A DNA stretch of 64,000 nt from Pelomonas sp. Root1217 (GTDB taxonomy: Bacteria; Pseudomonadota; Gammaproteobacteria; Burkholderiales; Burkholderiaceae_C): positions 34,732 to 98,731 of the forward strand of contig NZ_LMDC01000002.1 of assembly GCF_001425705.1 (NCBI RefSeq), given 5' to 3'. Positions within the stretch are counted from its first letter, which is position 1. Each line of letters starts with the position of its first letter. Both the position numbers and the translations under genes were made by a program. Under the pieces are notes generated by a model. That model saw only the letters and a program-made list of their open reading frames with translations. It made no database searches and was not told where the DNA came from. Of this stretch, positions 33,102 through 40,829 are shown piece after piece.

Positions 33102-33836
33102 ATGCTGAAGACCTTCCAATATGCCGTCGGCGCGGTTCTGATCGCCGCATCCCAACTGGCCATTGCGGACACGGCCGAAGTCAAGATTTCGAACGTGTCG
33201 ATGGGTGCGTCGCAGGGCCAGTGGTGGTACTGGTATCCGGGCGGAGACACCGCAGCCGGGACATCCGCTGAACTGTTGAACCCTAGCTTTGCCGATGCAG
33301 CCACTGGCGCGCCGGGCACTGCAATGGGCGCATCGGTGACGGACGGCTCCGCTGTAGCACGGGCGCAGCTCAACGCCAGGGATCCGAGCAAGTGGGACAT
33401 CATGGGCGTGTCGGGCTCCGCTTCGGTGGACGCCAGTGGCGGCCAGGGCGGGTTTGCTTTTGCCAATGTGATTGAACGTTCAATCTTGGTCGGCGGCGCG
33501 AACACGACGCTCACAATCTCCGCCACGCTTGACAGCTTCAAAGCCAGTGGTCCGATGTCACAGGCCAACGCCTACATCGAGTTCTGCTTCAACGGCAACT
33601 GCGACAACTACACCGAAGCGTTCGTGGACGGCAGTGGTTCCTACACCGGCCCTTCCATCCTCACGGCCAGTTGGACCAGCCCAAGCGCCGGCGATGGTGC
33701 CTGGGTCAACGTGCGCTTCGGGCTGACGGCCTCCGTGCAGTCGATGGCTGCCCCAGTGCCGGAGCCCGCGGCGGCGGCGCTGTGGCTCGCAGGCCTGGTC
33801 GGCATTGGCGCAATCGTGCGTCGTCGTCGAATCTGA
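33102..33836 (+). CDS. PEP-CTERM sorting domain protein
   Basis: Secreted protein of 244 aa: signal peptide (about 1-22, ending LAIA), a Gly/Ser/Ala-rich beta-type body with two cysteines (FCFNGNCDNY), and the C-terminal sorting signal VPEPAAAALWLAGLVGIGA followed by VRRRR. PEP-CTERM signals are processed by exosortase/XrtA systems that anchor or release proteins in species with exopolysaccharide. The body has no recognised domain; WWYWYPGGD and the beta-rich composition could suit a carbohydrate-binding fold. A TAGGAGACAAT ribosome-binding region precedes the ATG. Sharing operators with the TonB receptor suggests that it serves glycan capture at the surface. Confidence 0.85.
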   Translation: MLKTFQYAVGAVLIAASQLAIADTAEVKISNVSMGASQGQWWYWYPGGDTAAGTSAELLNPSFADAATGAPGTAMGASVTDGSAVARAQLNARDPSKWDIMGVSGSASVDASGGQGGFAFANVIERSILVGGANTTLTISATLDSFKASGPMSQANAYIEFCFNGNCDNYTEAFVDGSGSYTGPSILTASWTSPSAGDGAWVNVRFGLTASVQSMAAPVPEPAAAALWLAGLVGIGAIVRRRRI

Positions 33837-33886
33837 CCACTCAGAGGGTCGAAAGTCGCCGCGAGCACCGTCGCGCGGCTTCGACC

Positions 33887-33911
33887 TGGTATTGCCAAAG
33901 TGGTTTTACCA
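33887..33911 (+). promoter_or_regulatory. Paired GntR/FadR-type operators before the TonB receptor gene
   Basis: Two sites in tandem: TGGT-ATT-GCCA (33887-33897) and TGGT-TTT-ACCA (33901-33911, perfect dyad). The first is the exact reverse complement of the second site before the PEP-CTERM gene, strong evidence that both promoters answer to one regulator. The receptor start codon is 180 bp downstream, leaving a long leader (33912-34091) with no other recognised element. Confidence 0.68.
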
Positions 33912-34091
33912 AACAAGCGCCCCTTCCTTGCGCGCCGGATGGGCGCGAGTCAAGCATTCGCGTCGACGGCCGAGCCACTTTGCAGTGACAACGCTGCCAA
34001 CTCTCATCAGCGCGGCAGCTGCTCAATCGATCGAAGGCCTACCCGCCCTTCTCACACCCCTACAGGCCAAAGAGCCTCAAGAGGAGACAAC

Positions 34092-37000
34092 GTGAACCAG
34101 CCCCGTCGAACTGCCATTTCCCTGGCTGCCGCACAGACCGCCCTGCTCTGCAGCGGCATGGCCTTCGCGCAGACACCGCCGGCGCCCGCAGCCGCCGCCA
34201 GTGCACCCAAGATCGAGAAGGCCGAGACAGTGATCGTCACAGGCCAGCGCGCGGCCCTGCAATCAGCCCAGAAGATCAAGCAAAACTCCGATGAGATCGT
34301 CGACTCGATCGTTGCCGATGACATCGGCAAGCTGCCCGACAAGTCGGTGACCGAAGTGCTGCAACGCATCCCCGGCGTCACCATTGACCGCACGCTCAAC
34401 CGCGCCGACCCGCAGCAGGGCGTGGGCGACGGCATCCAACATTTCGCGGCCGAAGGCACGGGCGTGTCCATCCGCGGCCTGAGCTATGTGCGCTCGGAAC
34501 TCAATGGCCGCGACTCGTTCTCGGCCAACGGCGGGCGGGCACTGAGCTTTGAAGACGTGCCGCCAGAGTTGATGGCCGGCGTGGACGTCTACAAGAATCC
34601 GTCCGCCGAGCAGATCGAAGGCGCCATCGGCGGACTGGTGAACCTGCGCACGGCACTGCCGTTCGACTACAAGGGCGCCAAGGCCGCCTTCTCGCTGGAG
34701 ACATCGCGCTCGCAGCTGCGCGGCGGCAAGGCCAAACCCTCCTTCTCCGGCCTGTTGTCCAACCGCTGGGACACCGATCTCGGCCAGGTCGGGGCACTCA
34801 TCGACGTCGCGCAGTCGGAGATCGCGACGCACAGCGACGGCCTGTCCGTCTCGCCCTATTTCCCGCGCCGCAATGCGGTGGTTGGCGACACCAGCGGCGA
34901 ACTGCGCTGGATCACGCCCGGTGGTTCCTGGACTGGCAACGACTTCGAGCGCAAGCGCCAGGGCCTGTACGGCGCGCTGCAATGGCGCAAGGACGCCGTC
35001 TCCTCCTCGCTGACCTACTTCAAGTCGAAGTACAAGATGCACACGAGCGAGAACGCGTTCTTCCTCGGCACGAACCCAAACACTCTGACCGTCGACGCCG
35101 GCGCCACCTTCGATGCGCAAGGCGCTCTGCTCAAGGGCGTGCTGCGCGCGCCGACCGAAGGCGCACCGGCGCCGGACCCAAGTGGCGCCAAGGGCATCGG
35201 CTTCGGCACCGACGCGCGCGATTCCGGCCGCACGGCCCAAACCCGCGACATCGCCTGGCATCTGTCGTGGAAAGCAGCCGACAACGTGACGCTGACCTCG
35301 GACCTGCAGCACATCAAGGCGACTACCGACGGCTTCGACTACACGGTCGGTATGGGCGGCTACATGCCCAAGCAGACGGTGGACCTGAGCACCTCGCCGC
35401 CGAGCTTCATCTTCGACGCCGCCGACCGCGCCTACCTGGCTGACCCGAGCCACTACTACTGGGGCTTCGCGCAGGAGCACCGGGACCATTCCGTGGGCAC
35501 CGAGAAAGCCTGGCGCGGCGACGTCAGGTACGACTTCGACCACCCGGTGCTGCGCGACCTGCGCTTCGGCCTGCGCCTCACCGAGCGCAAGGGCATCACG
35601 CAGTCCACGCATGACAGCGAATGGGCCCAGATCTCCCAGGGCTGGGCGGTTGGCGACAGCTGGCAGCCGCTGAAGCAGTTTGCCTGGCTGAGCGACCCGC
35701 GCATGGCGCACGACTACAACCTGCACAACTTTGGCAGCAACTTCTTCAACGGCAAGGTGCCGGCGCCCGCGCCCGTCATCGTGCCGGACATGTCGCTCGC
35801 CACCGGCTACCCGGCCAGCTTCGAGAAGTTGCACGGCTACACCCAGCTGGTCTGCAAGGCCACCTGCACCTGGACCCCAGCGCCCTACGGAGACGACAAG
35901 GGCATCAACGAACAGGCCGAGCGCACCCAGGCGGTGTATAGCCAGCTGCGCTTCGGTTTCGACGACCTGCCCTATCCGGTGGACGGCAACGTCGGCCTGC
36001 GCGTCGTGCGCACCAGCACCACGTCGCTGGGCTACACCCTCTTCACGCCGCCGACGGACCCGCGTCCCGACGTGCCTTTCATTCCCCAGCAGTCCGAAAA
36101 GCAGGCGTTCTGGCGTGCCTATACCAACATCCTGCCCAGCCTGAACCTGCGCATGAAGGCCGGCAAGGAGCTGCAGTTCCGCTTCGCACTGTCCCAGGGC
36201 ATGACGCGGCCGGAGCTGTGGCAGATGCAGGCCTACACGACCTTGTCGCAGAACGTCAACACGCACACGGAGAACGGGCAGCAGGTCCTCGACTCGGTCA
36301 CCTATACCGGCTCGGCCCGTGGCAACCCGGGCCTGCAGCCGACGCTGTCCAACAACGTTGACCTGACGGCGGAGTACTACTTCGGCCGCGCCAGCTCGCT
36401 GACCGTGGCGGTGTTCAACAAGCAGCTGCGCGACGTCATCATCGGCAAGACCTCGTCCTACCGGCTCAACGACACGAAAGGCCAGCCGCATGATTTCCTG
36501 ATCACGGCGCCGGTCAACGGTGCGAAAGGCCGTTCCAGCGGCATCGAAGTCGGCTACCAGCAGTACTTCGACAAGCTGCCGGGCCTGCTGTCGGGCTTTG
36601 GCGTGTCGGGCAACTACACCTACATCGACAGCCGCATGACGATGTACTCGCCGATCAGCGCGCAATGGTGCACGCCCAGCGGCACGGTGGATGCGAACCT
36701 CATTCGCGACCTCAACGGCTGCGACACCGACGGCCGCGTGCTCGGCGGCGTGCCATTGACGGGCCTGTCCAAGAACTCCTTCAACCTGGCGCTGCTGTAC
36801 GACTACGGCCCGCTGTCGGCGCGCGTGGCCTACAGCTGGCGCTCGAAGTATCTGCAGGCCGTCAACGCCTACGGCACGGCCGGCAACGATGGCATCGACC
36901 AGAACCCGGCGAGCCCGAACAAGGGCAACTCCTACTCCGTGAACTACGCGCTGCCGACCTGGGGCGGCTCCTACGGCCAGCTCGACATGGGCGTGCACTA

Positions 37001-37154
37001 CAAGTTCAGCGACAACCTGAGCCTCGCGGTCGAAGGGCAGAACCTCAACGACGCGATCTACAGGCAGTACATGCAGCAGGCCATCGGCCTGAAGGAGCGA
37101 GCCGCCTTCGCTTCAGGGCGCCGCTACACCCTCCAGGTTCGCTACACCTATTGA
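34092..37154 (+). CDS. TonB-dependent receptor for oligosaccharide uptake
   Basis: Outer-membrane active importer (1020 aa). The GTG at 34092 is chosen because of the GAGGAGACAA just upstream and the signal peptide that follows (ending CSGMAFAQ). The TonB box region and plug read ETVIVTGQRAALQSAQKIKQ, then SVTEVLQRIPGVTIDR and VSIRGL, typical of the large Xanthomonas/Caulobacter-type TonB-dependent receptors that import plant glycan fragments. The C-terminal beta-barrel ends with the aromatic RRYTLQVRYTY. It is followed by two GH5 endo-enzymes on the same strand, so it likely takes up their products. Paired GntR-type sites lie upstream. Confidence 0.94.
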   Translation: MNQPRRTAISLAAAQTALLCSGMAFAQTPPAPAAAASAPKIEKAETVIVTGQRAALQSAQKIKQNSDEIVDSIVADDIGKLPDKSVTEVLQRIPGVTIDRTLNRADPQQGVGDGIQHFAAEGTGVSIRGLSYVRSELNGRDSFSANGGRALSFEDVPPELMAGVDVYKNPSAEQIEGAIGGLVNLRTALPFDYKGAKAAFSLETSRSQLRGGKAKPSFSGLLSNRWDTDLGQVGALIDVAQSEIATHSDGLSVSPYFPRRNAVVGDTSGELRWITPGGSWTGNDFERKRQGLYGALQWRKDAVSSSLTYFKSKYKMHTSENAFFLGTNPNTLTVDAGATFDAQGALLKGVLRAPTEGAPAPDPSGAKGIGFGTDARDSGRTAQTRDIAWHLSWKAADNVTLTSDLQHIKATTDGFDYTVGMGGYMPKQTVDLSTSPPSFIFDAADRAYLADPSHYYWGFAQEHRDHSVGTEKAWRGDVRYDFDHPVLRDLRFGLRLTERKGITQSTHDSEWAQISQGWAVGDSWQPLKQFAWLSDPRMAHDYNLHNFGSNFFNGKVPAPAPVIVPDMSLATGYPASFEKLHGYTQLVCKATCTWTPAPYGDDKGINEQAERTQAVYSQLRFGFDDLPYPVDGNVGLRVVRTSTTSLGYTLFTPPTDPRPDVPFIPQQSEKQAFWRAYTNILPSLNLRMKAGKELQFRFALSQGMTRPELWQMQAYTTLSQNVNTHTENGQQVLDSVTYTGSARGNPGLQPTLSNNVDLTAEYYFGRASSLTVAVFNKQLRDVIIGKTSSYRLNDTKGQPHDFLITAPVNGAKGRSSGIEVGYQQYFDKLPGLLSGFGVSGNYTYIDSRMTMYSPISAQWCTPSGTVDANLIRDLNGCDTDGRVLGGVPLTGLSKNSFNLALLYDYGPLSARVAYSWRSKYLQAVNAYGTAGNDGIDQNPASPNKGNSYSVNYALPTWGGSYGQLDMGVHYKFSDNLSLAVEGQNLNDAIYRQYMQQAIGLKERAAFASGRRYTLQVRYTY

Positions 37155-37158
37155 TCCC

Positions 37159-37186
37159 GGGCCGGCGCGCAAGTGCTGGCCGGCCC
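37159..37186 (+). terminator. Hairpin after the TonB receptor gene
   Basis: GGGCCGGC (37159-37166) pairs with GCCGGCCC (37179-37186) around a 12-base loop, starting 5 bp after the stop codon. There is no T-tract, so it may slow or partly end transcription, or protect the 3' end of the receptor mRNA, rather than fully separate it from the GH5 genes. Confidence 0.45.
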
Positions 37187-37332
37187 ACGCCCGACAGCCT
37201 TGCAAGCCTGCAGCCGGCGCTGTTCGCCGCTTCAACTACCACGGCATCGAGCCCGGCCCCGAGATCCATTCCAACGCCCGAGCGCGACGGAGACATCCGC
37301 GCCGGGTAATTCCGCCAGAGAAAGGTTGATCC

Positions 37333-38970
37333 ATGAAGTCCAAGTTATTGAAGGCCCTGTGCCTGTTGTCGGCGCTGCCAGCGCTGGCTCACGCACAGAG
37401 CTGCGGCAGTGGCGGCGGCGCGACCGTGTGCCTGAACGCCAGTGGCACTGCAGACGACGTCAAACTGCAGTGGACGGTGACCGGCACCGTTTCGCGCCTG
37501 GAGATCTTCCGCGACACCGACCCGGATCCCACCGGCCGCAGCCGCATCGCCAGCGCAGCCGTCAACGCCACCAGCTTCACCGACACCACGGCTGCCAACG
37601 GCACTCGCTACTGGTACTGGGTCAGGTTCTCCACCACCGCCGGGAGCTACAACTCCGGCGCAGCCGACGCGACGCGCAGCGCGTCCTGCCCGGCCACGGC
37701 CATCACGCCTTACACCAAGCTCAACGGCGTCCTGTCGCAGACGGCCTCGGTCGTTGCCAACGCCGGCTCCACGGTCGGCTTTGCTCCGCAGCCCACGAGC
37801 GGCGGCGCCTGGGCATGGACGGGCTGCGGCACCAGCGGCAGCGCACGCGAGCAGAACGTGACGGCCACCGCCAACTGCACCGCCACCGCGACCTACACCA
37901 ACCCCTGCGGCGGCAAGTCCACCCAGCTCTTCACGGTGACCGTGCCGGGTGTGATGCGTGACCTCTCCAGCGTGGAGATGTCCAAGCTGATGGTGCCCGG
38001 CATCAACTTGGGCAACACCATGGAGAGCCCGACCGAGTCCTCGTGGATCGGGACCATGACCACGCAGGCCACGATGGACGGCTACAAGGCCGCCGGCTTC
38101 AAGAGCGTGCGCATCCCGATGACGTGGAGCCAGTACATGGACGCCGACGGCAACGTCAGCCCCACCTGGCTGGCACGTGTGAAGCAGGTCGTGGACTTCG
38201 CCCGCAAGGCGGGCCTGTACGTCCTCATCAACAACCACGGTGACGGCGACTACCTGAACACCACGACCTACGCCACCCAGGCCGCCAGCAACGCCAAGAT
38301 CACGAGGCTCTGGACGCAGATCGCCAACACCTTCAAGTACTACGACGACTACCTGCTGTTCGCCGGTATCAACGAGATCGGCATGAATGCGCCCTGGGGC
38401 ACGCCGATCACGGCCGAGTGGGCTGCCGTGCAGAACGGCTACAACCAGGCCTTCGTCAACGCGGTGCGTGCCACGGGCGGCAACAACGCCAAGCGCCACC
38501 TGGTGGCACAGGCCTATTTCACCGACATCAACAACGCGATGGCGGTGAACACGGTGCCGACCGACACGGTCGCCAACCGCCTGTTCATGGAAGTGCACTA
38601 CTACGACCCCTTCCACTTCACGCTGGACGGCGCCAGCAGCGTCTGGCAGTGGGGCGCCGGCGCCACTGACCCGAACGCGGTGGAAACCTGGGCCAACGAG
38701 GCTCACGTGGATGAGCAGTTCCAGAAGACCAAGGCACGCTATGTCGACCAGGGCGTGGGCGTCATCGTCGGCGAGTACGGTGCCTACGTGAAGTCGGCCT
38801 ATCCCGGCATGGCCGCCTTCCGCAAAGCCTGGGCGAAGTACGTGACGCACTCCATCGTGCAGCACGGCCAGGTGCCGATGTGGTGGGACGCTGGCGAGCT
38901 GATCGACCGCGCAACCGGCGCGCAGAAGTTCCCCGACGTGGTCAGCGCCATCGTCGACGCCGCCAAGTAA
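37333..38970 (+). CDS. Secreted GH5 endo-glycanase, tandem copy 1
   Basis: Endo-beta-glycanase (545 aa). Signal peptide about 1-22; two small beta domains (Fn3-like, about 25-115, with RYWYWVRFSTTAGSYNSG; Ig-like, about 118-205, with WTGCGTSGSAREQNV); then the GH5 barrel from GINLGNTMES. Acid/base E348 (AGINEIGM) and nucleophile E481 (VGEYGAY) are present. Sequence flavour (LGNTxE, VRIPxxW, HYYDPFHF) is closest to GH5_4, a subfamily with xyloglucanases and endoglucanases. The active-site strand reads NNHGDGDY where copy 2 has the usual NIHWDGGW, so specificity may differ. It is 114 bp upstream of copy 2, from which it clearly arose by duplication or vice versa. Confidence 0.9.
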   Translation: MKSKLLKALCLLSALPALAHAQSCGSGGGATVCLNASGTADDVKLQWTVTGTVSRLEIFRDTDPDPTGRSRIASAAVNATSFTDTTAANGTRYWYWVRFSTTAGSYNSGAADATRSASCPATAITPYTKLNGVLSQTASVVANAGSTVGFAPQPTSGGAWAWTGCGTSGSAREQNVTATANCTATATYTNPCGGKSTQLFTVTVPGVMRDLSSVEMSKLMVPGINLGNTMESPTESSWIGTMTTQATMDGYKAAGFKSVRIPMTWSQYMDADGNVSPTWLARVKQVVDFARKAGLYVLINNHGDGDYLNTTTYATQAASNAKITRLWTQIANTFKYYDDYLLFAGINEIGMNAPWGTPITAEWAAVQNGYNQAFVNAVRATGGNNAKRHLVAQAYFTDINNAMAVNTVPTDTVANRLFMEVHYYDPFHFTLDGASSVWQWGAGATDPNAVETWANEAHVDEQFQKTKARYVDQGVGVIVGEYGAYVKSAYPGMAAFRKAWAKYVTHSIVQHGQVPMWWDAGELIDRATGAQKFPDVVSAIVDAAK

Positions 38971-38978
38971 GTGCGGTT

Positions 38979-39005
38979 CCCTGGCGGCCCTTGGGGCCGC
39001 CAGGG
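38979..39005 (+). terminator. Perfect hairpin between the tandem GH5 genes
   Basis: CCCTGGCGGCCC (38979-38990) and its exact complement (38994-39005) form a 12-bp stem with a three-base loop TTG, beginning 8 bp after the GH5 stop codon. No T-run follows. It may act as a partial terminator or 3' stabiliser between the two copies. Confidence 0.55.
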
Positions 39006-39084
39006 TCATCTGCGACACCGAGATTCACCCCGGCCAGAGCGCGGCGCAGACAAACACGCGCCGGTCATTGAAGAAGGTCGAACC

Positions 39085-40725
39085 ATGAAACACCTGTTGT
39101 TGAAGGCCCTGTGCCTGCTGTCGGCGCTGCCGACACTGGCCGCGGCGCAGAGCTGCGGCAGCGGCGGCGGTGCCACCGTCTGCCTGAACGCCAGCGGCAC
39201 GGCGGACAACGTCCAGCTCCAGTGGTCGGTGAGCGGCAATGTCTCGCGCCTGGAGGTCTATCGCGACACCGATGCCGACCCCAACGGTCGCACCCGCATC
39301 GCCACCCCGGCCGTCGGCGCCACCAACCACACCGATGCCACCGCGGCGGACGGCACCCGCTACTGGTACTGGGTCAGGTTCACCACCAATGCCGGCAGCT
39401 ACAACTCCGGCTCGGCCAATGCCTTGCGCAACGCATCCTGCCCGCCCACCACCATCACGCCGTACATGAAGGTCAACGGCAGCTGGTCGCAGACCGCCTC
39501 GGCCGTCGTCAGCGCCGGCGCGTCGGTGGGCTTCGGGCCTCAGCCAGTGACCGGCGGCAGCTGGGCCTGGTCGGGCTGCGGCACCAGCGGCAGCGCGCGC
39601 GAGCAGAACGTGACGGCCAGCAACAGCTGCACCGCCACCGCCACCTATACCAACCCCTGCGGCGGCAAGTCCCTGCAGGCCTTCACACTCATCGTGCCAG
39701 GCACGATGCGTGACCTCACCAGCGTGCAGCTTTCCAAACTGATGGCACCCGGCATCAACCTGGGCAACACGCTGGAAGCGATCCCGACGGAAACGTCGTG
39801 GAACGGCACGCTGACCACGCAGGCCACGATGGACGGCTACAAGGCCGCCGGCTTCAAGAGCGTGCGCATCCCGGTGTCCTACAGCCAGTACGCCGATGCC
39901 AACAACAACATCAGCCCCACCTGGCTGGCACGCGTCAAGCAGGTCGTGGACTACGCCCGCAAGGCCGGCCTGTACGCCATGATCAACATCCACTGGGATG
40001 GCGGCTGGCTCAACCACCCGACCGACGACCAGCAACCGGCCCTCAACGCCAAGCTGACGAAGTTCTGGACGCAGATCGCCAACACCTTCAAGGACTACGA
40101 CGACTACCTGCTGTTCGCCGGCACCAACGAGGTCGGCATGGATGCACCCTGGGGCACGCCGATCTCCTCGGAGTGGGCCAACGTGCAGAACGGCTTCAAC
40201 CAGACCTTCGTCAACGCTGTGCGCGCCACCGGCGGCAACAACGCCAAGCGCCATCTGGTCGTGCAGACCTATTTCACCGACATCAACAACGGGATGGCGG
40301 TCAACACAGTGCCGACCGACACGGTCGCCGGCCGGCTGTTCATGGAAGCGCACTACTACGACCCGTTCAACTTCACGATCAACGGCGGCAGCACCATCTG
40401 GCAGTGGGGCGCCGGTGCGACCGACCCGACCGCGACGGAGACCTGGGCCAACGAGGCCTGGGTCGAGGGGCAGTTCCAGAAGATGAAGACGCGCTATGTC
40501 GACCAGGGTGTGGGCTTCATCATTGGCGAGTTCGGTGCCTACGTGAAGCCGGCCTACCCGGGCATGGCGGCCTATCGCAACACCTGGGCCGGCTACGTCT
40601 CGCGCTCCATCGTGCAGCACGGCGGGGTGCCGATGTGGTGGGATACCGGCGAGGTCATCGATCGCGCAACTGGCGCACCGCGAGTGCCTGAGCTGATCAA
40701 GGCCCTCGTCGACGCCACCAGGTAG
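39085..40725 (+). CDS. Secreted GH5 endo-glycanase, tandem copy 2
   Basis: Paralogue of the preceding gene (546 aa) with the same architecture: signal peptide (ALCLLSALPTLAAA), Fn3-like domain, Ig-like domain (WSGCGTSGSAREQNV) and GH5 barrel. The catalytic acid/base is E349 (GTNEVGM) and the nucleophile E482 (IGEFGAY). Unlike copy 1 it keeps the canonical active-site strand MINIHWDGGWL. The GH5_4-like features suggest cleavage of a beta-1,4-glucan backbone, possibly xyloglucan. The ATG at 39085 is supported by the signal peptide; the longer frame from 38971 runs through the intergenic hairpin and is rejected. Confidence 0.91.
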   Translation: MKHLLLKALCLLSALPTLAAAQSCGSGGGATVCLNASGTADNVQLQWSVSGNVSRLEVYRDTDADPNGRTRIATPAVGATNHTDATAADGTRYWYWVRFTTNAGSYNSGSANALRNASCPPTTITPYMKVNGSWSQTASAVVSAGASVGFGPQPVTGGSWAWSGCGTSGSAREQNVTASNSCTATATYTNPCGGKSLQAFTLIVPGTMRDLTSVQLSKLMAPGINLGNTLEAIPTETSWNGTLTTQATMDGYKAAGFKSVRIPVSYSQYADANNNISPTWLARVKQVVDYARKAGLYAMINIHWDGGWLNHPTDDQQPALNAKLTKFWTQIANTFKDYDDYLLFAGTNEVGMDAPWGTPISSEWANVQNGFNQTFVNAVRATGGNNAKRHLVVQTYFTDINNGMAVNTVPTDTVAGRLFMEAHYYDPFNFTINGGSTIWQWGAGATDPTATETWANEAWVEGQFQKMKTRYVDQGVGFIIGEFGAYVKPAYPGMAAYRNTWAGYVSRSIVQHGGVPMWWDTGEVIDRATGAPRVPELIKALVDATR

Positions 40726-40763
40726 ACGACTCACCGGCCATCACAAAGCCGGCATCGCGAAAC

Positions 40764-40795
40764 GGGCGTGGCGCGCGCTTCTGCACGCCACGCCC
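40764..40795 (+). terminator. Inverted repeat between GH5 copy 2 and the halogenase gene
   Basis: GGGCGTGGCG (40764-40773) pairs perfectly with CGCCACGCCC (40786-40795) around a 12-base loop. It lies 38 bp after the GH5 stop codon and 34 bp before the halogenase start. No T-tract follows; partial termination is possible. Confidence 0.5.
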
Positions 40796-40829
40796 TCGAC
40801 GCCTTCCGAACCGCGCCAAAGAGCCCGTC

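Noticed and set aside
34263-36998. Open frame of 911 codons opposite the TonB receptor
   Set aside because: Antisense to a full receptor gene with intact plug and barrel; no domain of its own.
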